Shown: piece after piece, positions 9,737 to 19,483 of the stretch | Layout of the letters: the number at the start of each line of letters is the position of its first letter | How positions within the stretch are numbered: position 1 is the stretch's first letter | Source of the DNA: CAWIHS01 sp963836005 | GTDB taxonomy: Bacteria > Pseudomonadota > Gammaproteobacteria > GRL18 | NCBI GenBank assembly: GCA_963836005.1 | Contig: CAWIHS010000003.1 | Span: 186,001-250,000, forward strand | Length of the DNA: 64,000 bases | Direction: 5' to 3' | Position numbers and translations under genes: made by a program | The notes under the pieces: model-generated | What the model was told of the DNA's origin: nothing | Database searches by the model: none | Seen by the model: only the letters and a program-made list of their open reading frames with translations

Positions 9737-12007
9737 TTACAAATATAGTTTACTTTTTTCCCCGATATAGATGGCATCGACTTTTTGTAAACCTCTAGGT
9801 AACTTATTACCCCGGCGTCCGCGTTCATGCATATAATGTTCAAGGTCACTGAGCTTCAGCGTCAAATGCCGTTTACCAGAAATAATGGTTAATTTTTCAC
9901 CTTCGGGCAATAAAGTAATATGCTGCACAAATTCTTCACGTTCCGCCACTCTGGAGGCAGGGATAGCAATTATTTTCACACCCTTACCTTTTGCTAGTAC
10001 GGGTAACTGTTCCAGTGGATGGATTAACAAACGCCCTTCATTACTTACTGCAACCACTTTATCTGTGGCCATACTTATTACTTCGACGGGGGGCAGAACC
10101 CTTGCTCCTTTAGGCAAAGTTAGCAGCACCTTACCCTTCTTGTTTTTGCTCAACATATCGCCAAGTCTGCCCACAAAGCCATAACCCGCATCAGTACTAA
10201 AAAGATACATCTGGTTTTCATCGCTATGCATTAAAACAGTAATGAATTCTGCATTTGCAGGTGGTGTGATCCTGCCGGTCAATGGTTCTCCCTGGCTTCT
10301 GGCTGAAGGAAGTGTATGTGTGGCCAGAGCATAACTTCTGCCGCTGCTGTCCAGAATGGCTACCTGCTGATTACTTTTACCTCTGCTACTGGCCAGAAAC
10401 CCGTCGCCCGCCTTATAATTCAGCGTGACGGGATCAATATCATGCCCTTTGGCAGCACGAATCCAGCCTTTGGCTGAAAGCACCACCGTGATAGGATCGG
10501 CCCCAATCAGATCTGTTTCTATCATTGCTCTGGCACTATCTCGTGAGACTAGCGGAGAACGTCGTTCATCGCCATGTTTTTTCGCTACAGCGCGCAATTC
10601 TTTTTTAATCACGGTTTTCATACGCTGGCGGGATCCCAGGGTTTTTTCCAGTCCGTCACGTTCCTTAACCAGTTCGTCCTGCTCTGCTCGGATCTTCATT
10701 TCCTCGAGCCTGGCCAAATTGCGCAGTTTCAAGTTCAACACGGCTTCAGCCTGAACATCGCTCAGATTAAAACGCTTCATTAACACCGGTTTAGGTTTAT
10801 CTTCATTTCGGATGATATGGATCACTTCATCGATATTCAGAAAAGCAATCATAAATCCCTGCAGTAAATGCAGGCGCTCGTTGACTTTATCCAGCCGGTA
10901 TTGAAGACGTCTGCGCAGGGTTTCAAAGCGGTAAACCAGCCATTGCTCAAGAACACTTTTTAGATCCATGACTCTTGGGCGACCATCCAGACCAATCATG
11001 TTCATATTGACGCGGAAAGTTTTCTCCAGATCCGTCGTAGCAAATAAATGCTGCATCAGCTGTTCTATATCTATCCGGTTGGAACGCGGCACTATGACCA
11101 GCCGAATTGGATTTTCATGGTCAGATTCATCACGCAGATCTGAAACCATGGGCAGTTTTTTGGCCTGCATCTGAGCTGCAATCTGTTCCAGTATTTTGCC
11201 GCCGGAAGTTTGATGCGGCAGAGCTGTGATCACAATATCGCTCTGCTCTTTTTCATAACACGCACGCATACGGATGGATCCATGACCCGTTTGGTACATT
11301 TTCAGAATATCTTCTGCAGGGGTAATAATTTCCGCAGCAGTCGGGTAATCAGGCCCTTTGACTACATTCATAATTTGTTCAATAGATGCGCCGGGGGTAT
11401 CAAGCAGCAATATACAGGCGGCAACAATTTCATGCAGATTATGTGAAGGGATATCCGTTGCCATGCCCACGGCAATACCCGTAGAACCGTTGAGCAGGAT
11501 ATGCGGCACCTGAGCCGGCAGCAGACGAGGCTCATCCAGCGTGCCATCGAAATTCGGTTCCCAGTCTACGGTGCCAAGCGCCAGTTCTTCAAGCAGAACT
11601 TCAGAAAAAACTGACAGCCTAGATTCAGTATAGCGCATGGCGGCAAACGATTTGGGATCATCAATAGATCCCCAGTTTCCCTGACCATCAACCAGCGGAT
11701 AACGATAGGTAAATGACTGCGCCATTAACACCATGGCTTCATAGCAGGCACTGTCTCCATGAGGATGATATTTACCCAGAACATCACCCACCGACCTGGC
11801 AGATTTTTTATATTTGGAGGTCGCTTTAAGACCTAACTCAGACATCGCAAAGATGATGCGTCTTTGAACCGGTTTTAAACCGTCCGCAATATGAGGCAGA
11901 GCACGATCCAGAATGACGTACATGGAATAATCCAGGTACGCTTTTTCGGTAAAATCTTTAAGGGGCAGCGACTCGGCGCCATCATCTTGAAAAATGGTTT
12001 CTGACAT
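9737..12007 (-). CDS. parC: DNA topoisomerase IV subunit A
   Basis: ParC (756 residues) is the DNA-cleaving subunit of topoisomerase IV, which decatenates daughter chromosomes. The catalytic tyrosine sits in AAMRYTESRLS. The quinolone-determining segment GKYHPHGDSACYEAMV has the Ser and Glu found in sensitive E. coli ParC. The C-terminal beta-pinwheel lacks a canonical GyrA box, which favours ParC over GyrA. parE follows in the same orientation but separated by a small gene on the other strand. Confidence 0.97.
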   Translation of the reverse strand: MSETIFQDDGAESLPLKDFTEKAYLDYSMYVILDRALPHIADGLKPVQRRIIFAMSELGLKATSKYKKSARSVGDVLGKYHPHGDSACYEAMVLMAQSFTYRYPLVDGQGNWGSIDDPKSFAAMRYTESRLSVFSEVLLEELALGTVDWEPNFDGTLDEPRLLPAQVPHILLNGSTGIAVGMATDIPSHNLHEIVAACILLLDTPGASIEQIMNVVKGPDYPTAAEIITPAEDILKMYQTGHGSIRMRACYEKEQSDIVITALPHQTSGGKILEQIAAQMQAKKLPMVSDLRDESDHENPIRLVIVPRSNRIDIEQLMQHLFATTDLEKTFRVNMNMIGLDGRPRVMDLKSVLEQWLVYRFETLRRRLQYRLDKVNERLHLLQGFMIAFLNIDEVIHIIRNEDKPKPVLMKRFNLSDVQAEAVLNLKLRNLARLEEMKIRAEQDELVKERDGLEKTLGSRQRMKTVIKKELRAVAKKHGDERRSPLVSRDSARAMIETDLIGADPITVVLSAKGWIRAAKGHDIDPVTLNYKAGDGFLASSRGKSNQQVAILDSSGRSYALATHTLPSARSQGEPLTGRITPPANAEFITVLMHSDENQMYLFSTDAGYGFVGRLGDMLSKNKKGKVLLTLPKGARVLPPVEVISMATDKVVAVSNEGRLLIHPLEQLPVLAKGKGVKIIAIPASRVAEREEFVQHITLLPEGEKLTIISGKRHLTLKLSDLEHYMHERGRRGNKLPRGLQKVDAIYIGEKSKLYL

Positions 12008-12400
12008 AAGTGGTTATGAACTTTGCTGTATTTTTTATAGAAGTGGTACAGATAGTATGCAAAAAAACTCGCCAGTACAAGGGGAACAATAGAAACCTTA
12101 TTGGCTAAATGTACGTTTTGAGACGTTGTATCAAAATCAAAACACCCGCCGTAAATCCTGGGTTTACCCTAATAGAGACAGGGACGTCATGAATATTAAT
12201 ATATTACTACTTACTGTAGCATTAATCGTATTTAGAAGAGTAATCATTGAAAATGCAGCAAAAGAAAAATCACACTTTTTCTTTTGCGTTCCATAAATAG
12301 CCAGGATGGCTGTTTATGGATGGAAATCAGTTACAAAATAATAAGCTATAACGGATCAATTTCATAGCCTGACAATCAGATGAAGTATGGAGTTCATATC
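12008..12400. repeat. Intergenic region with a copy of repeat family A (reverse)
   Basis: The gap between parC and the secreted-protein gene. Positions 12244-12332 match the reverse complement of part of the repeats at 14795-14955 and 33806-33972. Shared features are a CATTGAAAATGCAGC start, the AAAGAAAAA...TTTTTCTTT arms, and the GCCAGGATGGCT and TTTATGGATGGAAA end. This copy is truncated at one side. A 35-codon ORF overlapping it is an accident of the repeat. Confidence 0.7.
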
Positions 12401-12832
12401 ATGTTATCAAAAAATACAATGCTGGCTGTTGCTGTAACTGCTGCCAGCCTGTCCTTCTCTACCAGTGCATGGTGGGGTGGTGATAACAGTAACTGGGATG
12501 ATACTAATACCTGGAATAACAGCAATGAATGGAATAACGACGCAACAACTGATGCTTATAGCAGCAGTTGGGGTGCTGTTACTGGTGATGCCGATGTTGA
12601 TAGCGATGTCGAATTCAGTTTTAAAGCCAAGGGTCGAGGACGGACCCGTGGTGATACCCAAGCTTCCGCCGATGGCAGCAGTACAGCAGACAGCAACAAC
12701 CAGTGGGATAATCGTTGGGACAACCGCTGGAACAGTAGTAATGGTTATAACAATGGCAACAGCCTGTATGGACCTACACCGCTACCACCTGTTGCACCCA
12801 CTGAATTCACGCGAACACCAGTAACACGTTAA
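12401..12832 (+). CDS. Secreted Trp/Asn/Gly-rich protein
   Basis: About 143 residues starting at the ATG at 12401, which has GGAG eight to ten bases upstream; a start at 12380 would spoil the signal peptide. The N-terminus (LAVAVTAASLSFSTSAWW) is a clear Sec signal peptide. The mature part is low complexity, with repeated WN/WD units (NSNWDDTNTWNNSNEWNN, and later WDNRWDNRWN) around a more polar middle. Composition recalls the small envelope proteins of bacterial sulfur globules, but I cannot confirm homology from composition alone. It lies, on the opposite strand, between parC and parE, which is unusual. Confidence 0.65.
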   Translation: MLSKNTMLAVAVTAASLSFSTSAWWGGDNSNWDDTNTWNNSNEWNNDATTDAYSSSWGAVTGDADVDSDVEFSFKAKGRGRTRGDTQASADGSSTADSNNQWDNRWDNRWNSSNGYNNGNSLYGPTPLPPVAPTEFTRTPVTR

Positions 12833-12880
12833 TATTCATAGTTCCCCGCGCAGAAACAATTAAGCAAAACTATATGCAGG

Positions 12881-14770
12881 CTATACTTCAGCCAGATCGC
12901 CTTTTGTTTCCAGCCAGCCCTTACGATCAGCGGAACGTTTTTTCGACAGCAACATATCCATAACCTGCCAGGTATTATCCTGTTTTGCAACAGTCAATCT
13001 GACCAGACGCCGTGTATCAGGATCAATAGTGGTTTCACGTAATTGTAATGGATTCATTTCGCCCAGTCCCTTGAAACGCTGAACGTTAATTTTACCTTTG
13101 ATTTTTTCAGCTTCTATACGATCCAATATTCCCTGCTTTTCAGAATCATCCAGCGCATAAAAAACCTGCTTACCCACATCAATTCGGTATAATGGCGGCA
13201 TGGCCACATAGATATGCCCGGTATCTACGAGAATCCGGAAGTGTTTGACAAACAGTGCACAGAGCAGTGTGGCAATATGCGCCCCATCGGAATCGGCGTC
13301 AGCCAGGATGCAGATTTTGCCGTAACGCAGAGAGTTGATATCACTGGAACCGGGCTCTACTCCCACCGCAACTGAAATATCATGCACTTCCTGAGAACCC
13401 AGTACCTGGTTGGAATCAACTTCCCAGGTATTCAGGATCTTCCCGCGCAAAGGCATAATAGCCTGAAAAGTTCGATCGCGAGCCTGTTTGGCTGAACCTC
13501 CTGCCGAATCCCCCTCGACCAGAAACAATTCTGTTTGCGTCAAATCCTGTGAAGAACAGTCTGCCAGTTTACCCGGTAATGCAGGTCCCTGAGTGATCTT
13601 TTTACGCACAATTTTCTTGCTTGCACGGATCCGCTGATTCGCTCGGCTGATCACCTGTTCAGCCAATTTTTCTCCCGCATCCGTATTCTGATTCAGCCAC
13701 AGACTAAAAGCATCTTTTACAACTCCGGATACAAACAAAGCACACTCCCGGGATGATAATCGCTCTTTGGTCTGGCCGGTAAACAGCGGATCATGCAGTT
13801 TAACGGATAATATATAGCAGCACCCGTCCCATACATCATCCGGGGTAAGCTTCACGCCCCGGGGCAGGAGATTCCTGAACTCACAAAATTCACGAATGGC
13901 ATCTGTCAGTCCGGTGCGTAATCCATTCACATGTGTACCTCCCTGTACAGTGGGGATCAAATTAGCATAACTTTCAGCCGTTACCACACCGCCTTCAGTT
14001 AACCACATGATAGCCCATTCAGCTTGCTCATGGTTCCCCTCAAAATGTCCTGTAAATGGAGTTTGCGGAATACACTCCTGAGCGTCAATAGCATCCAGTA
14101 AATAATCAGCTAAGCCATTTTCATAGTGCCAGCGGGTTGTTTCACCACTGTTTTCATCTTTAAAAACAATTTCCAGTCCCGGACACAGCACGGCTTTGGC
14201 CCGTAAGGTATGTTTGAGTCGGTGTAATGAAATTTTTAAACTGTCAAAATATTGCTCATCAGGCCAGAATCTCAAGGTGGTACCGGTATTTCGTTTTCCA
14301 ACCGAGGCGACGACATCCAGTTCACACGTTTTGTGCCCTCCAGCATAAGCCATATAATACTCCTGGCCATTTCTGCGCACCCAGATTTCCAGTTTCCGGG
14401 ATAAGGCATTGACGACCGAAACACCCACACCATGCAGTCCGCCAGAAAACTGATAGTTCTCATTGGAGAATTTTCCTCCAGCGTGTAACCTGGTGAGGAT
14501 CAGCTCAACACCTGGCACCCGTTCTTCAGGGTGAATATCAACCGGCATTCCACGCCCGTCATCTTTTACCGACAGAGAACCGTCCTCATGCAGTATCACA
14601 TCAATACGGCGAGCAAAACCAGCCATCGCCTCATCCACACTATTATCAATCACTTCCTGGGCAAGGTGATTCGGCCGCTCGGTCTGGGTGTACATTCCGG
14701 GTCGTTTCTGTACCGGCTCCAGACCATTTAAAACTTCTATATCCCTGGCATTATATGAACTGCTTGGCAT
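12881..14770 (-). CDS. parE: DNA topoisomerase IV subunit B
   Basis: ParE (629 residues) is the ATPase subunit partnering ParC. The GHKL ATP site is seen in QEVIDNSVDEAMAG, DDGRGMPVDIHP and GLHGVGVSVVNALS. The TOPRIM motifs EGDSAGG and DADSDGAHIATLL are intact, followed by the ParE-type C-terminus FKGLGEMNPLQLRETTIDP. Length is typical of ParE and shorter than GyrB. It is co-oriented with parC. Confidence 0.97.
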   Translation of the reverse strand: MPSSSYNARDIEVLNGLEPVQKRPGMYTQTERPNHLAQEVIDNSVDEAMAGFARRIDVILHEDGSLSVKDDGRGMPVDIHPEERVPGVELILTRLHAGGKFSNENYQFSGGLHGVGVSVVNALSRKLEIWVRRNGQEYYMAYAGGHKTCELDVVASVGKRNTGTTLRFWPDEQYFDSLKISLHRLKHTLRAKAVLCPGLEIVFKDENSGETTRWHYENGLADYLLDAIDAQECIPQTPFTGHFEGNHEQAEWAIMWLTEGGVVTAESYANLIPTVQGGTHVNGLRTGLTDAIREFCEFRNLLPRGVKLTPDDVWDGCCYILSVKLHDPLFTGQTKERLSSRECALFVSGVVKDAFSLWLNQNTDAGEKLAEQVISRANQRIRASKKIVRKKITQGPALPGKLADCSSQDLTQTELFLVEGDSAGGSAKQARDRTFQAIMPLRGKILNTWEVDSNQVLGSQEVHDISVAVGVEPGSSDINSLRYGKICILADADSDGAHIATLLCALFVKHFRILVDTGHIYVAMPPLYRIDVGKQVFYALDDSEKQGILDRIEAEKIKGKINVQRFKGLGEMNPLQLRETTIDPDTRRLVRLTVAKQDNTWQVMDMLLSKKRSADRKGWLETKGDLAEV

Positions 14771-15531
14771 GTGTGTTGATACTCATTTTCTGTCTAGTTA
14801 GTTTCCATCCATAAATAGCCTTGCTGGCTATATTATGAAACGCAAAAGAAAAAGTGTGATTACTTTTGCTGCGTTTGCAATGATCTGTCATCATTAAAAT
14901 CGCAGTATATCCCAGTGCCACAAGGGTCCAACTAAAAACGCATGGACACCGGTTAAACTTCAGCTAAATAAGGTATATGATGAGTCTCGAATAAGCAAAT
15001 GGAATATTCATTCTTATGAGATCTGTCACTTAGTTCATTAATTCATAGCAACATCCAGACATCCATCTTCCATACTATAGGCGATTGTTTTTATTAGGGT
15101 ATTTGCTTATAATCTATCCTCTGTGTCCTTCCCTTCCCTTGATAGTTCCAAATATTTATGCATAGTCTTACTCTGTTATTGCTATAGCCTGTGCCGGACT
15201 CTGCAGCCATTGCGATTTTACCCGGCCGATCAGCAGGGCAGCTCCGTTAAGTTGCCCTGGTAATATCAACGAAAACATTGATTTATGCTTTCAGTTTCCT
15301 GTTCGTATTTGATTTTTCTTCCAGTACCCGGCAATTTAGTAAAATCGTTCCCTGAAATACTCGACTTGGCATCTCCTACGCAGTTGGTATTGACGGGCTT
15401 TCGTGTTAACCTCATTGGCTTTTATCGCTGCAGCAGGCATGCCGGGAACGCTCGGTTTTGGTGGCAAAGGCTATTGGGATCTAAAAAAACATCGTCAGCT
15501 TTTTCTTTATCTTTGGTCTGGCAGGCATGGA
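14771..15531. other. Long intergenic region, repeat A copy and possible gene remnant
   Basis: About 760 bases between parE and the cyclase gene. Positions 14795-14955 are a near-full copy of repeat family A. At 15415-15548 one frame reads AAAGMPGTLGFGGKGYWDL, which looks protein-like but has no start and only about 40 codons, so it may be the tail of a lost gene. The remainder (14960-15280) shows nothing I can support. Confidence 0.4.
14795..14955 (+). repeat. Repeat family A, near-full copy
   Basis: An element of about 160 bases. Its left end AGTTTCCATCCATAAATAG and right end (ATGGACACC, preceded by CTAAAAACG) are imperfect inverted repeats of each other. The middle contains a long AT-rich palindrome around AAAGAAAAAGTG. 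A close match lies at 33806-33972 and a partial reverse copy at 12244-12332; end fragments occur at 25794-25823 and 33058-33087. No coding capacity, so it looks like a non-autonomous MITE-like repeat. Confidence 0.75.
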
Positions 15532-17547
15532 TTAACAGACTGTAGTTAGCTTCTTGACGGGCGCAGGGTTTACTGTCTGGGGTTTTTCTTCATCAGAAAC
15601 TTTAATGGCCTCTCTGGCTGGATTTGACGTTTCCAAATGCGCTTTTTGCAGATGTGAGTTTATAGTACTGAAGCCTTCAGTTGTCATAGTATCTGAATTA
15701 TCCGCTGGAGGCTGATACGCAGGTTCAACAGTTTTTCTGAATTTTCTCCGCAGCTGGGTTTTTTCTTTGGGGTAGGGTTTAACCGCTGTCACCAGGTAAG
15801 CCTGCATCGGTTTTTCAATCCCCTTGAGCTTGAGAGGCTTAGTGGGGATTACTTTGACCTTATCGCTAATCATTTTATAGGTTGCATGACTGATCAAAAT
15901 GCCATCCTGTCTGGCCAGGCCTTCAAGACGGCTGGCGATATTGACATTATCACCAATCAGGGTGAAATCCTTGCGATGGTGCTGACTGCCGATATCACCC
16001 AGAATCACATGGCCAGAATGAATGCCAATCCGGGTATGGATATCCAGTCCGGTTGTTTTTCTCAGTTCAGGCAAAGTTTTGATCATCGCTGCGGCTGCGC
16101 TGACCGCTCTATATGCACCATCATCCTGAAGACCAAAAGAAGCGAATATTCCATCACCAATAAACTTGTCTATCGTGGCATCATGGCGTATCAATTGCTC
16201 CACCATTCTGTCAAAATAAAGATTGAGAAAGTCTACTACCTTCCTTGATGACAGGGATTCAGCCAGAGGAGTGAACTGTACAATGTCAGAAAAAAGAATG
16301 GTGCGAAATTTATCTTCTGCAATCGATTTTTGATCATGATTATCGGCAATACGACTGATGGTCGGATCAGATAAATAATGACTCATACCTTGCTGGTGCT
16401 GCGACAGCCTGGTTTCCGCCAAAACCCGTTCCACTTCTGCTATCAGACGATCAGAAGTAAATGGCTTGGTAATAAATGCCTGGACACCGATGGAACGTAT
16501 TTTAACCTGCTCGGCCACAGAATACCTGCTGGTTTCAATAATAATTGGCAGCTCATCTAACTTGCTGGACTGGCGTATGCGAGTACATAATTCCAGCCCA
16601 TTTACATAAGGCATCTCATAATCGACTATGACCAGATCGTAGTGATGACTATCAAGTTTTTCCAGGGCTGAAAGTCCATCTGTCGCTATTTCTACCTTGA
16701 ATCCCTGAATTAGCAGAGAATTCTTAATCATGTGCAAAATGGTCGCAGAATCTTCTACAACCAGAATACGTTCGGGTCTGCCCTGATCTTTGGTTATATT
16801 CAATAAACGCCTGACCCTGGATAACAATTCAGGCACCACTATTTTTCGAGTCGCCGCATAATCCGATTTAATGATATAGTCATCTGCCCCTGCATCAAAA
16901 CCGCTGACAATGGCCTTATCAGTGTGCTTTGATGACAGCAGCAGCACCGGTGTGCTGAGTTTTTCCTGCTGTCTGACGATACGACAAAGGGTAATACCAT
17001 CAAGCCGCGGCATGTCTATATCACAAACAATAATATCAATTTTCTTATTGCGAATAATGCCCAGAGCTTCCTCTCCATCAGCCGCCTCCAGAACCTGGTA
17101 ACTTTCCCGTTCCAGTGCAGATCGCAGTAATCGACGACAGGTCATACTGTCATCGACCAGAAGGATTATTGACGATTGGATAAATAGCGGATTAACAACC
17201 CGAACCAGTTCCTGTTTGGAAAAAGGCAACATTAAGAATTTATTGGCCCGACGGTCAATAGCCTGTTCGCGGTTTATCTCATTAGACGAGATAAACACTA
17301 ATCGCGTCAAACCAAGTATAGAATGGGAACGAATCTGATCACAAAGTTCCAGACCATCCATAGAAGTTAACATGGAACGAATAAATATCAGATCAGGCTG
17401 GAATTTAACGATAGCTTCAAAAAATTCAGGGTCAGTAGAATTAATGACTTTGATGGCATACCGTCTGCTGTCAAGACGCGATTTAATCAAAGAATTAATA
17501 GTTGACGAATCGGTCAGTAATATGGCTTTTATTATAATTTTATCCAT
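15532..17547 (-). CDS. Triple-receiver adenylate/guanylate cyclase
   Basis: A 671-residue signalling protein: REC1 (about 5-120), REC2 (about 130-250), REC3 (about 262-380) and a class III cyclase domain (about 415-590), then a low-complexity tail. REC2 (CDIDMPRLDG) and REC3 (VDYEMPYVNG) keep the phosphorylatable aspartate; in REC1 the position is arginine (FIRSMLTSMDG), so it cannot be phosphorylated there. The cyclase keeps both metal aspartates (LFSDIVQFT and IGDGIFASFG) and IGDNVNIASRLE. It should make cAMP or cGMP under two-component control. It is divergent from the HD-GYP gene, with a shared 330-base promoter region. Confidence 0.88.
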   Translation of the reverse strand: MDKIIIKAILLTDSSTINSLIKSRLDSRRYAIKVINSTDPEFFEAIVKFQPDLIFIRSMLTSMDGLELCDQIRSHSILGLTRLVFISSNEINREQAIDRRANKFLMLPFSKQELVRVVNPLFIQSSIILLVDDSMTCRRLLRSALERESYQVLEAADGEEALGIIRNKKIDIIVCDIDMPRLDGITLCRIVRQQEKLSTPVLLLSSKHTDKAIVSGFDAGADDYIIKSDYAATRKIVVPELLSRVRRLLNITKDQGRPERILVVEDSATILHMIKNSLLIQGFKVEIATDGLSALEKLDSHHYDLVIVDYEMPYVNGLELCTRIRQSSKLDELPIIIETSRYSVAEQVKIRSIGVQAFITKPFTSDRLIAEVERVLAETRLSQHQQGMSHYLSDPTISRIADNHDQKSIAEDKFRTILFSDIVQFTPLAESLSSRKVVDFLNLYFDRMVEQLIRHDATIDKFIGDGIFASFGLQDDGAYRAVSAAAAMIKTLPELRKTTGLDIHTRIGIHSGHVILGDIGSQHHRKDFTLIGDNVNIASRLEGLARQDGILISHATYKMISDKVKVIPTKPLKLKGIEKPMQAYLVTAVKPYPKEKTQLRRKFRKTVEPAYQPPADNSDTMTTEGFSTINSHLQKAHLETSNPAREAIKVSDEEKPQTVNPAPVKKLTTVC

Positions 17548-17877
17548 GATTGACTCAATGATCAGTTTTATTATTTTAGTGACACTCTTTGGTGTTAGCG
17601 GAAAAATTAAAGAGAAAATTCACTTTTAGTCTGCATTTTACTGATTTTTAAGTAATAAATGACGGAAAAATCATACAGCAACCTATGTAACTAATACTAT
17701 ACAAGAACTCGTTCAAATTCAACGTAAACTCATTTTTTGTGAATAAGGTCTCTTTTACCACCATTATTTTGTGATTCATTACAGTTTTTTTTTATTTTTA
17801 TTAATAATAATATGGTTGAGAATATATTTCTATTATAAATTGATGGTTAGCATCTGGTTTATTGGACTCGAGTTAAT
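17548..17877. promoter_or_regulatory. Divergent promoter region
   Basis: About 330 AT-rich bases between two divergently transcribed signalling genes, so both promoters must lie here. I see no strong sigma-70 pair or clear operator, and no open reading frame worth calling. Confidence 0.4.
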
Positions 17878-19215
17878 ATGGCTGTAAATAGCAAAAAAAT
17901 TGAAGTCAAGCTGCTGGTCAAAGGCATGTATGTTTCCAGGCTTGACAGACCCTGGATCGATACTCCCTATCCTATTGAAGGTTTCTACATCCAGAATGAT
18001 CAGGACATTGAGCAGCTGAATAGATTTTGCCAGCATGTTTATATTGATATTGACCTCACCCGCCTAAAAGTAAGCAAACAAGACCTGGAGCTGACCTTTC
18101 ATGCCGACCCTGCATTGAAACCGGTTATTAACGCTACGGAATCAGTTGCCGCTGGTCAAAAAACTCTGTCCAGTATCAGGGATAAGGTCACACTAAAAAG
18201 AAAGACTCTTTATCCCAAACGCACTCCATTTGAAAAAGAATTAAAAATCGCCAATAATCTCTATGAAACATTGACGATAACTGCCTCGCAGCTTTTGGAA
18301 GAAGTATCAGCAGGCCGGGCCATAGATATAGAATCGGTGCATGATGTAGCCACATCCATGGTTAACAGTATCATTCGCAACCCGGACACCTTTTTGTGGC
18401 TGTCCAGGCTCAAGGCCAAAGATACTCATAGTCACAATCGTTCCATTCGCGCGACTATCTGGGCCATCACTTTTGGTCGTTATCTTGGTCTTGAAAAAGC
18501 AGAATTAAATGATCTGTCAATGGCCGTTTTATTATCTAACATTGGAAAAGCCAAATTACCCAGGGAATTGCTGGAAAAGGAAGAACTTTTAGCAGGCGAT
18601 GAACTAAAGCAGTATCAACAGCATGTTGATATCTCTGTTAATTTACTCCAACAGATGGAAATTATTTCGCCTAAAGTTATCTCTATTGTCGCTGCACACT
18701 GTGAACGCTATGACGGCAGTGGATACCCATTAAAATTAAGCTACGAGAAAATTAATTTCCTTGCACAAATAGCCGGTATCGTCGATTACTACGAGAAAAT
18801 TACTAATCGCAGGATCACCAGGAAGTCACTCGACGCGACTCGTGCGATGGAGCATCTGTATACTCTCAGAGATGCGAAATTTCAGGAGGCTCTGGTAGAA
18901 GAGTTCATTCAGTCCATAGGCATTTATCCTGCCGGTTCTCTGATTGAACTTAACTCCAGAGAAGTGGCAGTAATTATTGAACAAAATGATCACCAGCGTC
19001 TGCTGCCCAAGATTATGATATTGCGCAATAGTGAAAAAAAACCGGTTGAGCTGTTCAAGATACTCGATCTTGCTGTTTTAAGTACAAACTCTGGTCCTCT
19101 GCCCAGAATTGTAAATACCCTCCCCCTGGGCTCCTATGATATCGATGCCGAAGAAATTCTCAACAGCATCAATAAGGTTGACAAGGGCTGGATCCTGAAA
19201 AGATTATTCGGCTAG
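17878..19215 (+). CDS. Degenerate HD-GYP domain protein
   Basis: A 445-residue protein with an N-terminal DUF3391-like region (KIEVKLLVKGMYVSRLDRPW) and a C-terminal HD-GYP domain. Active HD-GYP phosphodiesterases have LLHDIGK; here the sequence is LLSNIGK (Ser220-Asn221), so the HD metal ligands are gone. HHERWDGSGYP has become AHCERYDGSGYP, retaining the GYP. The terminal aspartate motif DVYDAL reads DYYEKI. It is probably a c-di-GMP sensor or scaffold rather than an enzyme. It lies divergent from the REC-cyclase gene. Confidence 0.85.
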   Translation: MAVNSKKIEVKLLVKGMYVSRLDRPWIDTPYPIEGFYIQNDQDIEQLNRFCQHVYIDIDLTRLKVSKQDLELTFHADPALKPVINATESVAAGQKTLSSIRDKVTLKRKTLYPKRTPFEKELKIANNLYETLTITASQLLEEVSAGRAIDIESVHDVATSMVNSIIRNPDTFLWLSRLKAKDTHSHNRSIRATIWAITFGRYLGLEKAELNDLSMAVLLSNIGKAKLPRELLEKEELLAGDELKQYQQHVDISVNLLQQMEIISPKVISIVAAHCERYDGSGYPLKLSYEKINFLAQIAGIVDYYEKITNRRITRKSLDATRAMEHLYTLRDAKFQEALVEEFIQSIGIYPAGSLIELNSREVAVIIEQNDHQRLLPKIMILRNSEKKPVELFKILDLAVLSTNSGPLPRIVNTLPLGSYDIDAEEILNSINKVDKGWILKRLFG

Positions 19216-19483
19216 TCACCCCTGTAAGTCATACAAAGTAGCATTCTGCTGCATTAAGATTATGCACTGCGTTAAAATTTTCCCTGCCTCCAATCATAAC
19301 TATATCTCAATTCATAAGCCTTACTTAACAATATTTTCCTGTAAATCTTCAAGAGTTTTCTGATTTCCACTGAACAGTAAGCAACAATTTTGCTAGAATA
19401 CATAGTTTGACGCAGTTCACAGATTCAAAGGACTATTTTGCTAATAGCAAAATATGATTATTTAAAATGTCAGGAGTTATAAT

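Noticed and set aside
12189..12296. 35-codon ORF upstream of the secreted protein gene
   Set aside because: Half of it is repeat family A sequence; no RBS.
15285..15545. 86-codon plus-strand ORF beside the cyclase gene
   Set aside because: The protein-like part lies in a different frame; at most a remnant, so not called as a gene.
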